The notes: generated by a model from the sequence alone, not told the origin. Shown: positions 9,380 to 19,440, counted from the stretch's first letter. The stretch: 64,000 bases of DNA from Spirochaetales bacterium (GCA_012514185.1 JAAZAT010000081.1:18145-82144), one strand, 5' to 3'. Made by a program: numbers and translations.

Positions 9380-10684
9380 TTAGTCGTTCAACTTCTTCGG
9401 CCAGCGGCTGAGGATAAGGTCACTCTTCAAACCGGTTTCATTCGGTTCGAAACACTGGGAGAGAATCTCCCAGCCCAGGTCCAGAGCCTGCTCGAGAGGA
9501 ATATTCACACTCAAATCCATCAACTTGGTTTCAAACAAGTGCCCGTACTTGAGCAGCTTTTCATCCCATTCAGTCATCATGAAACCCATGGATTTCTTTT
9601 CCACCGACTCCTTGTAGGAGGCATAGAGCTTTATCATACCGTCCATCAGGGCGCGGTGGTCGTCACGGGTATCCTTGTTAACTTGCTGCTTGAGACGGCT
9701 CAAGGAACCAAACGGTTCGATGCGGCCTCCCTTGAGGTAGTACTGACCTTCGGTGATGTAGCCGGTATTGTCTGGAACCGGGTGCGTTACGTCATCACCG
9801 GGCATCGTCGTTACCGCTAAAATGGTGACGGAACCCGCACCTTCAAAGTCAACAGCCTTCTCATAGCGGGATGCCAACGAGCTGTACAAATCTCCCGGAT
9901 ATCCTCGGTTGGAAGGAACCTGATCCATGGTAATGGCCATTTCCTTCATGGAATCGGCAAAGTTGGTCATATCGGTAAGCAGGACAAGCACTTTCTTTCC
10001 ATCAAGGGCGAACCGTTCAGCAACAGCAAGAGCCATATCAGGCACCAGCATGCATTCAACAGTCGGGTCGCTTGCCGTATGGATGAACATGATCGTCCGG
10101 CTCATGGCACCGCTGGCTTCAAGCGTATCCTTGAAGAACAAGTAGTCATCGAATTTCAAACCCATGCCGCCCAGAACGATAAGGTCGACTTCGGCCTGCA
10201 TGGCAATCCTGGCAAGCAACTCATTGTATGGTTCACCGCTTACCGAGAAAATCGGAAGTTTCTGGCTCTCAACCAGCGTATTGAACACATCAATCATGGG
10301 AATACCGGTTCTGATCATGTTCCTGGGAATGATGCGCTTGGCAGGATTGACCGCAGGACCGCCGATATCGATCATATTGTCGGTCAGGCTCGGTCCATTG
10401 TCACGCGGCGACCCTGTTCCGTCAAATACACGACCCAAGAGGTTTTCGGTGTAGGAAACGCGCATTGGAACTCCCAGGAAACGCACCTGATCACCGGTGG
10501 AGATTCCCTGGGCACCACTGAAAACCTGCAGGGAAACCAGATCATTGTCGAGTTTGATTACATTGGCATAACTCTGATCAGTTCCAGTAGTTACAATAGC
10601 TAGTTCACTGTTTCGCACACCTTTGGCACGAACGGTGATGACGTTTCCGACAATGGATTCAATTTTTGAATATACCTTTTGCAT
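9380..10684 (-). CDS. atpB: V-type ATPase subunit B
   Basis: Non-catalytic nucleotide-site subunit of the V1 hexamer, 434 aa. It shows the B-subunit features: [17 protein letters not shown] near residue 75, and the beta-barrel and central domain with [17 protein letters not shown] where catalytic subunits have a Walker [23 protein letters not shown] follows. The ATG at 10684 is chosen over the TTG at 10690 because AAGGGG lies 6 nt before it. It pairs with AtpA immediately upstream. Confidence 0.96.
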   Translation of the reverse strand: MQKVYSKIESIVGNVITVRAKGVRNSELAIVTTGTDQSYANVIKLDNDLVSLQVFSGAQGISTGDQVRFLGVPMRVSYTENLLGRVFDGTGSPRDNGPSLTDNMIDIGGPAVNPAKRIIPRNMIRTGIPMIDVFNTLVESQKLPIFSVSGEPYNELLARIAMQAEVDLIVLGGMGLKFDDYLFFKDTLEASGAMSRTIMFIHTASDPTVECMLVPDMALAVAERFALDGKKVLVLLTDMTNFADSMKEMAITMDQVPSNRGYPGDLYSSLASRYEKAVDFEGAGSVTILAVTTMPGDDVTHPVPDNTGYITEGQYYLKGGRIEPFGSLSRLKQQVNKDTRDDHRALMDGMIKLYASYKESVEKKSMGFMMTEWDEKLLKYGHLFETKLMDLSVNIPLEQALDLGWEILSQCFEPNETGLKSDLILSRWPKKLND

Positions 10685-10694
10685 CTGCAACCCC

Positions 10695-12452
10695 TTAGAT
10701 CAGCTTCTCGGCATCAGGATCAATGGCAGCCTGCTTGCCCTTGTAGAGCGTCACAATCTCATTCTCGATCTGCTTGAAGCGCTCGCCTTGGAACGGAACG
10801 TTGTTCCAGTCAAGGAAGTGCTGCCTGATCGTATTGAAGAATGAACGAACTTGTTTTTTATCATCAAAGGCAAATTCGCTTGCCAATACCTTGAACAACA
10901 GATCAAATAAATAGCACTGTCGTTCAACGGGAACAGAGGAGTCGACCGGATCGAAGGAGTTCTGTTGGAGGTAGCAGGCGTCGAGGAGCTCACTCTTCTG
11001 ATAGGTGGCGTAGTCTGCAATGGAAGTACCTTCCTCACCCACCACCTTCATCATCTGGTTGATCTCACTCCCCCTGAAAAGAATGCTTCGGGCATACTCC
11101 ACCTTTTGCTTCTTGATGACACCCTCATACTTCGACCATGAGGAAAGCGGTTCGATGGCAGGATACTTGCGGGCGTCGCTTCTCTCCCGGCTCAAGCCGT
11201 GGAATGCACCGACTACTTTCAAGGTGGCCTGAGTTACAGGCTCCTCAAAGTTGCCTCCTGCAGGGCTGACTGTACCACCAATGGTGATGGAGCCAATTCT
11301 GCCGTCCTTCAAGCGTACTTTACCAGCACGTTCATAGAACTCGGCTATTCTGCTCTCCAAATATGCAGGGAACGCTTCTTCGCCGGGAATTTCCTCAAGC
11401 CTTCCGCTCATCTCACGCATGGCCTGGGCCCAGCGGCTGGTGGAATCGGCAAGCAGCAGAATGTTCAGGCCCATCTGCCGGTAATACTCTGCAATTGTTA
11501 CAGCGGTATAGACGGAAGCCTCTCGGCTGGCTACGGGCATGGAGGAAGTATTGCAAATGATAATGGTTCGCTCGATCAGCGATCTGCCTGTCTTCGGGTC
11601 GGTGAGTTCAGGGAACTCCTTCAACACCTCTACAACCTCACCGGCGCGTTCACCGCAGGCGGCGATGATGACGATATCAACATCGGCATTGCGGCTGGTC
11701 ATGTGCTGCAAGACCGTCTTGCCCGCACCAAAAGGACCGGGGGTGCAATAGGTGCCGCCCTTGGCGACAGGCAGGAATGTGTCGATGATCCTGATCTTGG
11801 TGACCAACGTCTCATCGGGACGAAGCCTCTCTTCATACACCTTGATGGCCTTCTTTACCGGCCAGGTGAAGACCATGGAAAGTTCTTTCTTGTTTGCCTT
11901 ATCGTCTTCAATGATGCAGACGATGTCGCGCACCCCGTAGGTTCCCTGTTTCTTGATGGATACCACCTTGTACGGGATGTCTGCAAGGGTGAACGGCACC
12001 ATGATCTGGTGGGTGAACAATCCTTCAGGAACCGTGGCGAAGGTGTCGCCGGGGTAGAGCGTATCGCCGACCTTGACGGTGGGGGTGAAATCCCAGCTCT
12101 TATTCGGAATGGCATCAAGGTATACGCCGCGTTGGAGGAAGAATCCGCACTGCTCGGCAAGCTGGGGAAGCGGATTTTGCAGGCCGTCATAGATCTGTTG
12201 CAGAAGGCCGGGCCCCAAGGACACGCTCAACATCTCATCAGTGAATTCAACCCGGTCGCCTACACTGATGCCGTTGGTCATTTCGAAAACCTGAAGGGCG
12301 GCGGTATTTCCATTGATGCGGATAACCTCGCCCTTGAGGCGGTCGGTCCCGACCTGGATAAACCCTACCTCATTCTTGGAAATGGCACTGTGAAACTCGA
12401 CCGTTACCATGTTTCCATTGACGCCCAGAACACGTCCACTTGTATTTGCCAT
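10695..12452 (-). CDS. atpA: V-type ATPase catalytic subunit A
   Basis: Catalytic ATP-hydrolysing or -synthesising subunit, 585 aa. The Walker [13 protein letters not shown] is near residue 230. The long non-homologous insert typical of V/A-type A subunits precedes it, and the Walker B region reads [24 protein letters not shown]. The ATG at 12452 is favoured over a GTG at 12464 because GGAG sits upstream of it. The gene begins 11 nt after the DUF2764 gene stops. Confidence 0.97.
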   Translation of the reverse strand: MANTSGRVLGVNGNMVTVEFHSAISKNEVGFIQVGTDRLKGEVIRINGNTAALQVFEMTNGISVGDRVEFTDEMLSVSLGPGLLQQIYDGLQNPLPQLAEQCGFFLQRGVYLDAIPNKSWDFTPTVKVGDTLYPGDTFATVPEGLFTHQIMVPFTLADIPYKVVSIKKQGTYGVRDIVCIIEDDKANKKELSMVFTWPVKKAIKVYEERLRPDETLVTKIRIIDTFLPVAKGGTYCTPGPFGAGKTVLQHMTSRNADVDIVIIAACGERAGEVVEVLKEFPELTDPKTGRSLIERTIIICNTSSMPVASREASVYTAVTIAEYYRQMGLNILLLADSTSRWAQAMREMSGRLEEIPGEEAFPAYLESRIAEFYERAGKVRLKDGRIGSITIGGTVSPAGGNFEEPVTQATLKVVGAFHGLSRERSDARKYPAIEPLSSWSKYEGVIKKQKVEYARSILFRGSEINQMMKVVGEEGTSIADYATYQKSELLDACYLQQNSFDPVDSSVPVERQCYLFDLLFKVLASEFAFDDKKQVRSFFNTIRQHFLDWNNVPFQGERFKQIENEIVTLYKGKQAAIDPDAEKLI

Positions 12453-12463
12453 ATCAAACTCCA

Positions 12464-12997
12464 CTAATTGTTCGCTATTTCAGTTTGAATATTGGAGAAG
12501 AGACGCTTGAACTCGGCATTTCCCTCCTCACGGGTAAAGAGACTCTTTCGCTGAAGCAGTTTCAGCTTGAGTGCAAAACTCAAGAGAGCCTCGATGTCAA
12601 AGGTATGCAAGGTAGCAAGCTCGTCCAAGAACTTCCAATGCAACGCAAGCAAGAGCATTTCTGCTTCCAACACATTGTCCTGGGCAAGGGCCTGACGCAC
12701 GGTATCGCTGATTCTTCCTTCCTTGTCGCCATCATTGCGATACGCAGGATCGGAAAGCGACAATTTACGACTTCGTTGTTCCACCAACTCCTTGTTCACC
12801 ATCGCTGAAAAGTGCTGATATGCCTTCAAAAACGGATGGGTGGCAGGTTCACCGCTCAAAGCCTTGCAGATCAGGTTGTAGTGATGATCACTGACCTGCG
12901 TCTTGCAAAGCGCTAGAAAGGTTTCGGTTGAAAATGGAAGCGGTCCGTCCAAGCGCAACGTCGGCAAGGTCGCAACCAGATAATAGTAGGAAGCCAC
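12464..12997 (-). CDS. DUF2764 family protein in the V-ATPase operon
   Basis: A 177 aa protein, mainly helical and without membrane segments, beginning ASYYYLVATLPTLRLDGPLP. That N-terminus is characteristic of DUF2764 proteins found in the V-ATPase operons of spirochaetes, chlamydiae and Bacteroidetes. It sits between atpE and atpA, where other bacterial V-ATPase operons carry subunit C (and F). It may therefore take the role of the C-type connector, but this is positional inference. It starts with GTG, with AGGAG 5 nt upstream. Confidence 0.8.
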   Translation of the reverse strand: MASYYYLVATLPTLRLDGPLPFSTETFLALCKTQVSDHHYNLICKALSGEPATHPFLKAYQHFSAMVNKELVEQRSRKLSLSDPAYRNDGDKEGRISDTVRQALAQDNVLEAEMLLLALHWKFLDELATLHTFDIEALLSFALKLKLLQRKSLFTREEGNAEFKRLFSNIQTEIANN

Positions 12998-13006
12998 GTT
13001 GTCTCC

Positions 13007-13609
13007 TTACTTCGCCGGACTGAAGACGATCTGTGCGATTGCAGGAGAGAGGAATGGCTTGAGCATCTCTGCCGTCTCCTCTGCACTGAAATCATAGAAT
13101 GAAGCACCGTTCTTTTCAGCAATCCTGAAGCCGGACGTAATCGACGAGACAGCCTTGATCTCAAGACCGTCCTTTATTGCAGAACTCAATGCTCCGGCAA
13201 GATTCTTGGCAAGTGCATCGAAGTCCTTCTGGCTGAGCTGTACCACCTGGTCCTTCGCATCACCGAGGGAAGCGACAACCTTTGCTATCAGGCCGACCAA
13301 TTCACTTGACGAATAGGCCTTCTCCACCTGTGTTACCAGAAGTCTGTCCAATTGGGCGCTGATGGCTTTCTTGAGGGAGAGCTGGACATCCCGGCTGGCC
13401 TGCTCCAGGCTCGATCGTGCACTCTGGTCGCGGGTGTCGATTTCTCTCCGGGCTTTTTCCAGTAAGGAAGCAGCTTCCTTTTTTGCCTCCCTGATTACAT
13501 CTTCAGCCTGAGCCTTCGCATCAGCGATAATCTGGGCAGCCTCTTTTTGGGCAACCTCAATCCCATCCTTGCGGATGGAAGCAACCAAATCTTGAATTTG
13601 TTGAGCCAT
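13007..13609 (-). CDS. atpE: V-type ATPase subunit E (peripheral stalk)
   Basis: Peripheral-stalk subunit, 200 aa. Residues 1-100 form a charged, alanine-rich coiled coil (KEAAQIIADAKAQAEDVIREAKKEAASLLEKA, split here by description only in the family sense). The C-terminal half is the globular domain that contacts A and B, ending in SPAIAQIVFSPAK. ATG at 13609 has AGGAA 6 nt upstream. It is the first gene of the seven-gene operon. No separate G/H subunit gene is seen to form the usual E-G heterodimer. Confidence 0.9.
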   Translation of the reverse strand: MAQQIQDLVASIRKDGIEVAQKEAAQIIADAKAQAEDVIREAKKEAASLLEKARREIDTRDQSARSSLEQASRDVQLSLKKAISAQLDRLLVTQVEKAYSSSELVGLIAKVVASLGDAKDQVVQLSQKDFDALAKNLAGALSSAIKDGLEIKAVSSITSGFRIAEKNGASFYDFSAEETAEMLKPFLSPAIAQIVFSPAK

Positions 13610-13638
13610 CTGATTTCCTACCTTCTACTGTGTGCATA

Positions 13639-13667
13639 ATGATACGGGATAACGTCGACTTGTGCAA
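13639..13667 (-). promoter_or_regulatory. V-ATPase operon promoter
   Basis: Minus-strand TTGCAC (13667-13662), 17 nt, TATCAT (13644-13639), about 30 nt before the atpE start. This is a near-consensus sigma-70 promoter that would drive all seven genes. Confidence 0.65.
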
Positions 13668-13837
13668 TCAAACGGGAAACCGTACCATCTGGACAAACTC
13701 TGCCAATTATCCAGCAATGGTACAGAAAATTCAACCTGTTTCTGCAGATTTTGCTGAAGTAATGCTTGGTAATGTGACAACTCTCGACAATCATCTAATG
13801 CATGTCACACAAATAGGCAAGCAGATGCGCAGATGGT

Positions 13838-13866
13838 TTGCACACATGACCTTCATTTGCTACCAT
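13838..13866 (+). promoter_or_regulatory. Promoter of the GIY-YIG-like gene, leaderless arrangement
   Basis: TTGCAC (13838-13843), 17 nt, TACCAT (13861-13866), then GCATGC and the ATG at 13873. No Shine-Dalgarno sequence precedes this start, so the mRNA is predicted to begin at the start codon. Confidence 0.55.
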
Positions 13867-13872
13867 GCATGC

Positions 13873-14187
13873 ATGCTTGTGAATGAACGATACTCCCACT
13901 TGTTTACCAACCAGAAAGTACGCGGCTTGATTCGGATCAAGAACCTTCAAAACAACCGAATCCTGCTTGTAGGAAGCGAAGACATTGCCGCCGATATCCA
14001 GCGCATCCGTTTCTCACTCGATCTAGGGACCTACGAAAACGACGTATTGCAGCAGGAATATGAGACGATCGGCCTCGAGCTTTTCAGCATTGATGCCTAC
14101 CTTCAGGCATCGGAAGATGAGGATCTCCAGACACTGCTTGCTGAACACACCAAACACTTGCTTGCACAATCTCTGTTGATGTATTGA
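13873..14187 (+). CDS. GIY-YIG-like domain protein, motifs degenerate
   Basis: A 104 aa protein. The stretch GLIRIKNLQNNRILLVGS (residues 18-35), followed by RFSLDLGTYENDVLQQEY and GLELF, follows the layout of small GIY-YIG proteins ('GIYxIxN..N.KIyiGS', then 'R..L..G.H.N..LQ.D'). Both signature tyrosines are replaced: GIY reads GLI and YIG reads LVG. Nuclease activity is therefore doubtful, and the protein may have a binding role. The frame is open upstream to 13630, but that would place the start beside the atpE promoter. The ATG at 13873 lies 6 nt after a -10 box. The family call is from pattern only. Confidence 0.5.
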   Translation: MLVNERYSHLFTNQKVRGLIRIKNLQNNRILLVGSEDIAADIQRIRFSLDLGTYENDVLQQEYETIGLELFSIDAYLQASEDEDLQTLLAEHTKHLLAQSLLMY

Positions 14188-14231
14188 AGCAAAAGAGGGT
14201 GCCTTGCATCTGTCTCTCCAGGAGGAGGCGG

Positions 14232-14660
14232 ATGTATTACTCACTTACCTATCAATCGCAACAAAAATTGTTCACCACAGCAGAAGAAGCATGGCATCGA
14301 CTGCGTGCCGGTCAGGTATGGTTGCAGATGCACGATTGCATCCTGATCGATTACCTGCTTGTACCGCACAGCATGCAATGCATCGTCCAAGGCAGACTCA
14401 GGATGGGAGCAAGCAAGTTCTTGCATATAAGCCCGCTTACGAACGAACAGTTGTTGATTGTCTTCGGAGAGCTCGGAAAACTCGGGAAAGAGTATCCATT
14501 TTGCGGAACCTATGAACTGTATCACGCAAGCAAGTGTTTTGCAGAATTGGGAAAGGCAGGGTATTACTCCCTGCCCTACCCACTTTCCGTTATTTTACAA
14601 GCCAAGCATAAACGATCAGGTGCCGGCCTGCCTGCGGTCAGAGTCGATGAGATTGCGTAA
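14232..14660 (+). CDS. Hypothetical protein
   Basis: A 142 aa soluble protein that I do not recognise. The start at 14232 is supported by a strong AGGAGGAGG just upstream; the frame opens earlier at 14184. The sequence is rich in Leu, Tyr, Cys and His ([38 protein letters not shown]), with no signal peptide, membrane segment or known catalytic motif. It follows the GIY-YIG-like gene by 44 bp on the same strand. Its last 45 bp overlap the convergent udp gene, so part of its C-terminus is constrained by udp coding. Confidence 0.55.
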   Translation: MYYSLTYQSQQKLFTTAEEAWHRLRAGQVWLQMHDCILIDYLLVPHSMQCIVQGRLRMGASKFLHISPLTNEQLLIVFGELGKLGKEYPFCGTYELYHASKCFAELGKAGYYSLPYPLSVILQAKHKRSGAGLPAVRVDEIA

Positions 14661-15410
14661 CGCCTGTACGGTCACCCGGATGGCGTCCTCGGTGTCGTGA
14701 AGCTTGGGGTTGTCCATTCCCAGCATCTCACGTTCCTGGTTGCCTACAACCGAGAAGGCGCTGCCGCATCGTGCTCCCAAACGGGCGGCAACGACAAACA
14801 AGGCGGCACTCTCCATCTCGCTTGCAAGCACACCCAGGCGTTTCCAGGCCTCCCACTTGTTGATCAGCTCATAGCTGACCGGCATGACGGCCGGATCGTG
14901 TTGGCCGTAGAAGGAGTCCTTGCACTGCACCACCCCTACATGGCTTCGCTTTCCCAGGTGTTTTGCAGCCTCGACCAAGGCCTGCACGACCTCGAAGCTT
15001 GCGACCGCAGGGAACTCGATCGGGGCATACTCCCGGCTGGTTCCTTCCATGCGTACCGCTGCGGTGGCAATAACCACATCACCTCCCATCACCGGAAGGG
15101 CGATCCCGCCGCAGGTTCCCATGCGGATGAAGGTGTCGCTGCCGCATTTGAACAGCTCTTCCATTGCAATGGAAGCCGAAGGCCCCCCGATTCCGGTGGA
15201 GGTTACCGAGACCTTCTCACCATCCAGGAATCCCGTGTAGGTCACGTACTCACGGCTGTCAGCCACCAGAGCAGCATCATCGAAATACTTGGCGATGAGC
15301 GGCACCCGCTTGGGATCGCCGGGAAGGATGACATAGCGGCCTACATCGCCTTGCTTGATATGCAGATGGTATTGAATACCCGTTCCATTCATATAATCGG
15401 ACATACACAT
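14616..15410 (-). CDS. udp: Uridine phosphorylase-type nucleoside phosphorylase
   Basis: Cleaves uridine or related nucleosides with phosphate for pyrimidine salvage. At 264 aa it follows E. coli Udp closely: [17 protein letters not shown] near the N-terminus, the phosphate and substrate regions [17 protein letters not shown] and RMGTCGGI, and the ribose-binding [19 protein letters not shown] lies 5 nt before the ATG at 15410; a second ATG at 15404 is also possible. It has its own promoter, TTGCAC-N17-TACGAT at 15459-15431, though it follows mutS2 on the same strand. A uracil phosphoribosyltransferase gene elsewhere in the window could use the released uracil. Confidence 0.92.
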   Translation of the reverse strand: MCMSDYMNGTGIQYHLHIKQGDVGRYVILPGDPKRVPLIAKYFDDAALVADSREYVTYTGFLDGEKVSVTSTGIGGPSASIAMEELFKCGSDTFIRMGTCGGIALPVMGGDVVIATAAVRMEGTSREYAPIEFPAVASFEVVQALVEAAKHLGKRSHVGVVQCKDSFYGQHDPAVMPVSYELINKWEAWKRLGVLASEMESAALFVVAARLGARCGSAFSVVGNQEREMLGMDNPKLHDTEDAIRVTVQALRNLIDSDRRQAGT

Positions 15411-15430
15411 TGTCTCCTCTGTTGCTTTGC

Positions 15431-15459
15431 ATCGTACCATTGTACAAACAGAAGTGCAA
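15431..15459 (-). promoter_or_regulatory. udp promoter
   Basis: Minus-strand TTGCAC (15459-15454), 17 nt, TACGAT (15436-15431), 20 nt before the udp start. Confidence 0.55.
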
Positions 15460-15484
15460 GAAAGCTCACTGTACAGCTGCTGAA

Positions 15485-17833
15485 TCAAAGCATGACGTAG
15501 GTCTTGCCCATCCCCCCATCCTCAGGCAGGGCGAAACGATAATCCTGCACCGAGCGATGCTTTTTTAAATAACTTCCGATTCCTTTGCTCAAGATTCCGT
15601 CGCCATAGCCGTGGATGATGGAAAACATGCTCATGCCATGCACCAATGCACTCTCAATCTGTTGGTCCAGAAGTCGCAATGCCTCTTCGAGGATCAAGCC
15701 CCTGACATCGAGCACCAACTTGGGTTCGGGTGCACTGCTCTGAAAAAGTACCGATACCTTCTGCTCAACCCGTTTGGGCAGGAAGAGCTGGGAAGCGGGG
15801 AGGGTCATACGCATGGTGCCGATAGCGACGACAAAGCTGTTCTTGCCTTTCTTCTCCAGGATTTTCCCTTCCCGTTTGGCACTGCCGCACAGTACATCCA
15901 TTCCCACTTCCAACTGTTCAGCGGTTTCAGGTTTCAAGTATTCGATTTCATCCTCAAATTGCTTCAGCTGCTCCTGCTGTTCCTCCAACTTCTCAGACAA
16001 GCTTTCCATATAGGTTTTCACCTGTTTGGTTTTTTCTTTGGTCAGTTCCCCTGTTCGAAGTTCGGCAACAAGATTTTCCAACTCCTTGCGTTTCTTCTGC
16101 ATGAACCGGGCCAGCTCGGTGGATTGCTCTTCTTTGAGTTGGGCTTCCCGCTGCTTGAGCCTGAGCTCCTTCAACTGCATTGCCTTCACTTCACTTTGCA
16201 GAGCCAGGTACCGCGTATGCATGGCGTTTTCCTGGTGTTCAAGATCGCGCCTCTTCGCTTCCAGGTCCTTGATAATCGTTCCAATCTGAACAGCCTCGCT
16301 TCCCAGGTACTGTTCAGCCATGGACACTACCTGTTGCGGAAGTCTCATCTTTCGGGCGGTATCGAGGGCATGGCTTTCCCCGGGAAGCCCCTGGATGATC
16401 CTGAAGGTGGGAACATGCGAGTTCTCGTTGAACTCCATGGAAGCATTGATCACTTCTTTCTTGGCGTAGGCGAACTGCTTGAGCACCCCATGGTGGCTGG
16501 TGACCAACGTCAATGCTGCTTTTTGCAGGCAGTACTCCAACGTTGCCCTCGCTATTGCAGAACCTTCAACCGGATCGGTGCCGCTTCCCAGCTCATCCAT
16601 GATCACCAACGAACGATCGGTCATATGGGAGAGCACGTACGCAATCTGTTTCATGTGGCCGCTGAAGGTGGAGAGCTCCTGCTCGATGGACTGCTCATCG
16701 CCGATATCGGTGAACACATCATCGAAAATCGGCAGGGCGCTGCCCTCCTGCGCAGGAATATAGCCGCAAAATTGATTGATCAATGCAAACAGGCCGACCG
16801 TCTTGATGGTTACGGTCTTTCCTCCGGCATTCGGCCCGCTGATCACCACCGCCTTGATCTGTGGATCCAACTGCATGGTGATGGGGACCACTTTCTTTCC
16901 AAGCAACGGATGACGCGCCTTGAGCAAGGTGCAGTGGGACTTGGTCAAATCAGTACGGCAGCACTGTCTCTGCATCGCCCACTCGGCGATGGATAGCCGG
17001 GCATCGGTTTGGCCTACCCGCTGTGCAAGCTCTGCAAGTTCCTTCCTGCAGGAAGCAACTTCGTCATTGAGCTGTTTCATGATCTTGGCAATCTCAATGA
17101 GGATCTGGTTCTGTGCCATGACCACCGAGTTATTCAATTCCACCAAGGGATAGGGTTCCATGAAGACGGTGTTGCCGGTTGCCGAGCTGCTGGTGACAAA
17201 GCCTTGCACACCGGCCCTGCGGTCGCTGCGTACCGGTATCACCAGCCGTCCGTCCCGAAGGGCCTCCTGGTCTGTCTGCACCACTTCCTTGTTGCTGTGG
17301 ATGAATTGGCTGCAATATCGTGAACGTTCATTCTTACGGACTTCAACTTCCTTTCGCAGCTGCCTCAATGCCGGATGGGACTCCTTTACCTGTCCCGATT
17401 CGTCGAGCACCTCAAGAATATGGACGCCGACCCGGCTCAATGTCGGATCGAATGAATCTCCCATCAAGGCCTTCAGGCAAGCAAACGTTGTTCCATCCTC
17501 AAGAGCCTGATTGCAAAACTCCTGCAAGCGTCGGGCATTGGCAACATAGTGGGCGATATCCACCAAATCATTGCCTTCCAGCGCCTTGATCGGATTGTTG
17601 ATGATCTGGAGGGAAGCCTTGACAGAGGGAAATGTTTGAAGCGAACTTCCCAAAGCTGCACCAAGCAACTTGATGAAGCCTGCAATTTCTTCCTGTCGGC
17701 CGGCAAGCGCTTCGTGCTCGGTCAAAAATGAAAGTTGGAGCAAAAAATCCCGTCCTTCCTCGGAACGTGCATGCGCCGCCATCTGTGCAACCACCTGGTG
17801 AAAACCCAGTTCTTCAATACTCTTCTGATTCAT
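15485..17833 (-). CDS. mutS2: MutS2 family ATPase/endonuclease
   Basis: A 782 aa MutS2 protein. This family suppresses homologous recombination and rescues collided ribosomes in bacteria where it has been studied. It contains the MutS core and clamp with Walker [16 protein letters not shown] (about residue 325) and Walker [16 protein letters not shown] long coiled-coil segment of about 150 residues follows. The C-terminal Smr domain reads [15 protein letters not shown], then IHGYGDGIL. The start ATG at 17833 lies inside the end of rsgA (20 bp overlap), with AAGG directly before it, which suggests translational coupling. Confidence 0.95.
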   Translation of the reverse strand: MNQKSIEELGFHQVVAQMAAHARSEEGRDFLLQLSFLTEHEALAGRQEEIAGFIKLLGAALGSSLQTFPSVKASLQIINNPIKALEGNDLVDIAHYVANARRLQEFCNQALEDGTTFACLKALMGDSFDPTLSRVGVHILEVLDESGQVKESHPALRQLRKEVEVRKNERSRYCSQFIHSNKEVVQTDQEALRDGRLVIPVRSDRRAGVQGFVTSSSATGNTVFMEPYPLVELNNSVVMAQNQILIEIAKIMKQLNDEVASCRKELAELAQRVGQTDARLSIAEWAMQRQCCRTDLTKSHCTLLKARHPLLGKKVVPITMQLDPQIKAVVISGPNAGGKTVTIKTVGLFALINQFCGYIPAQEGSALPIFDDVFTDIGDEQSIEQELSTFSGHMKQIAYVLSHMTDRSLVIMDELGSGTDPVEGSAIARATLEYCLQKAALTLVTSHHGVLKQFAYAKKEVINASMEFNENSHVPTFRIIQGLPGESHALDTARKMRLPQQVVSMAEQYLGSEAVQIGTIIKDLEAKRRDLEHQENAMHTRYLALQSEVKAMQLKELRLKQREAQLKEEQSTELARFMQKKRKELENLVAELRTGELTKEKTKQVKTYMESLSEKLEEQQEQLKQFEDEIEYLKPETAEQLEVGMDVLCGSAKREGKILEKKGKNSFVVAIGTMRMTLPASQLFLPKRVEQKVSVLFQSSAPEPKLVLDVRGLILEEALRLLDQQIESALVHGMSMFSIIHGYGDGILSKGIGSYLKKHRSVQDYRFALPEDGGMGKTYVML

Positions 17834-18788
17834 CCTTATCCATTCTCGTACGCCAGGAATTCGACCGGTCACTCTTGCCCGCCCATACGGGAGCCTTGTC
17901 ATCAAGAGAGGCAAGCATCCTCAAGTAACTCTCATACCGGTCGTAGTGGATTGCATCCTCTTCAACCGCCTCTTTCACCTTGCACCCTGGTTCATCCTGA
18001 TGCAGGCACATCTCATACTCGCAATGATCGGCATACCGTGCAAACTCAATGAATGCCTTTTGCAAGGCAGCCTTATCCCTATGAGGTACTTGTATTTCAC
18101 GAACACCGGGAGTATCGACCACCGTAAACGTAGGGCCGCTTATCAAGAGCGAATGGTTCGTGGTATGCCTTCCGCGGTTATACTTCTCACACACTTCGCT
18201 GGTACGCTGATCGCTGCCGAGCAAGGTGTTGATCAAGGTCGACTTGCCTACCCCGCTCTGACCGACGAAAGCGACGGTTTTCCCTTCCAGTTCCTGGTAC
18301 AGCTTCTCGATGTTCTCACCCGTCTTGGCGCTCACCCCGAGTACCTTGTACCCCAGAGTCTTGTAGAGCTTGAACCGCTCGAACTCATCCTCGGTAAGCA
18401 GGAAATCACATTTGTTCATGACAATCATGACATCGACATCCTGGCAGCAGGCGATGACACGATCGATGAACCGGGGCCTGAACGGAGGGGTGTCGGCACT
18501 GGTTACACAGACAATCAAATCCATATTGGCGACTACGGTCTGGTTGGAGCCGCCCTTTGCATTCCACCGTTGAAAACTGTTGCGCCTCACAAGACGGTCG
18601 AGAATCAACCCTTCATTGGCATTGGTAGGAACAAAGCTGACCAAGTCCCCCACTGCAAGCGGGTTGTATTCGCCGGTGATTTGGGAAAGCTGCTTGCCCT
18701 TGATGCGGCACAAATAGGAAACACCGCTCTCCTCAACCGTATAGATGTTGTTGATGCCCCTGCAAACCAGGCCGGTATGTTGCTCCAT
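17814..18788 (-). CDS. rsgA: Ribosome small subunit-dependent GTPase A
   Basis: Circularly permuted GTPase that helps 30S subunit maturation, 324 aa. In order it has an N-terminal OB-fold, G4 NKCD, G1 GQSGVGKST, G3 DTPG, and a C-terminal zinc knuckle with the pattern C-x4-C-x-H-x5-C (HCEYEMCLHQDEPGC). The start ATG at 18788 has GGGGAGA 4 nt upstream. Its promoter shares the -35 region with the divergent pentapeptide-repeat gene. Confidence 0.96.
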   Translation of the reverse strand: MEQHTGLVCRGINNIYTVEESGVSYLCRIKGKQLSQITGEYNPLAVGDLVSFVPTNANEGLILDRLVRRNSFQRWNAKGGSNQTVVANMDLIVCVTSADTPPFRPRFIDRVIACCQDVDVMIVMNKCDFLLTEDEFERFKLYKTLGYKVLGVSAKTGENIEKLYQELEGKTVAFVGQSGVGKSTLINTLLGSDQRTSEVCEKYNRGRHTTNHSLLISGPTFTVVDTPGVREIQVPHRDKAALQKAFIEFARYADHCEYEMCLHQDEPGCKVKEAVEEDAIHYDRYESYLRMLASLDDKAPVWAGKSDRSNSWRTRMDKDESEEY

Positions 18789-18805
18789 GTATTCTCCCCG
18801 AATGT

Positions 18806-18834
18806 ACTGTATCTGCAAAACCTTCTCTTGACAA
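18806..18834 (-). promoter_or_regulatory. rsgA promoter
   Basis: Minus-strand TTGTCA (18834-18829), 17 nt, TACAGT (18811-18806). The -35 hexamer overlaps the plus-strand TTGACA at 18828-18833 almost completely, so the two divergent promoters cannot both be occupied at once. Confidence 0.6.
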
Positions 18835-18855
18835 CCTAAGCGTATTTGGTACTGT
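18828..18855 (+). promoter_or_regulatory. Promoter of the pentapeptide-repeat gene, leaderless arrangement
   Basis: TTGACA (18828-18833), 16 nt, TACTGT (18850-18855), then six bases (TAAGCT) and the ATG at 18862. No ribosome binding site is present. Confidence 0.6.
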
Positions 18856-18861
18856 TAAGCT

Positions 18862-19440
18862 ATGTTCAATTTTATGACCTGTGCACACCCAGGATGCCGC
18901 ACCTATATCTGTGAGGACGGACCGTTTTGTTTTCGACACTCACCCAATCAAGAGGAACTCCGATCACGGTGCATCCAGTTGCTGCAAAGTGAATCAGCCA
19001 TGGTTGATTATTCTCTTACAGGCAGTGAATTCGAGGACTTGAAACTCCCCAAGAAAGAGATCATCGCCTCCAACCTGGCGTGGTGCACCTTTCGCAACAT
19101 AGATTTTTCCCATACCACGCTGATCAACACGTTTTTTGATTTCTGCTTGTTCGATCGGTGTACCTTCAACGGCATTTTGAGTCGATATGCTGTCTTTTCC
19201 GGCAGCAAGATGATCGATTGCGACTTCTCGGGCTCGATCATCATCCATACCAACTTTTGCGGGGTGGATACCTATCGATGCAATTTCAACGACTGCGACC
19301 TGTATTTTTCCACCTTCAACTCAAGTTACCTCAGGGATACCTCTTTTGAGGATTGCAACCTGAAAAAAGCCGATTTCGTGCACACCGACCAGAGGCGTGT
19401 CTCACTCCGTTATTCCAACTATGAGGAGACCCGCCATTGA
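18862..19440 (+). CDS. Pentapeptide-repeat protein with N-terminal Cys/His motif
   Basis: A 192 aa protein. Residues 1-25 form a possible metal-binding knuckle (CAHPGCRTYICEDGPFCFRH). From about residue 55 it has degenerate pentapeptide repeats of the A(D/N)LxX type, such as NLAWCTFRNIDFS, CLFDRCTFNG, CDFSGSIIIHTNF and CNFNDCDLYFSTF, which fold as a right-handed beta-helix. Function in this family is usually unknown; some members mimic DNA. It shares 4 bp with the following TTG-started gene, so the two are likely co-transcribed. Confidence 0.75.
   Translation: MFNFMTCAHPGCRTYICEDGPFCFRHSPNQEELRSRCIQLLQSESAMVDYSLTGSEFEDLKLPKKEIIASNLAWCTFRNIDFSHTTLINTFFDFCLFDRCTFNGILSRYAVFSGSKMIDCDFSGSIIIHTNFCGVDTYRCNFNDCDLYFSTFNSSYLRDTSFEDCNLKKADFVHTDQRRVSLRYSNYEETRH

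Noticed and set aside
11199..12467. A 422-codon plus-strand frame opposite atpA.
   Set aside because: It is a shadow of atpA produced by its codon pattern; the atpA protein is unmistakable.
13630..13872. N-terminal extension of the GIY-YIG-like protein.
   Set aside because: It would start next to atpE and cross its promoter, and the extra residues do not resemble the domain. The promoter-to-ATG spacing favours 13873.
15611..16996. A 461-codon plus-strand frame opposite mutS2.
   Set aside because: It is antisense to clear MutS2 motifs, and its translation is leucine/histidine-rich with no domain.
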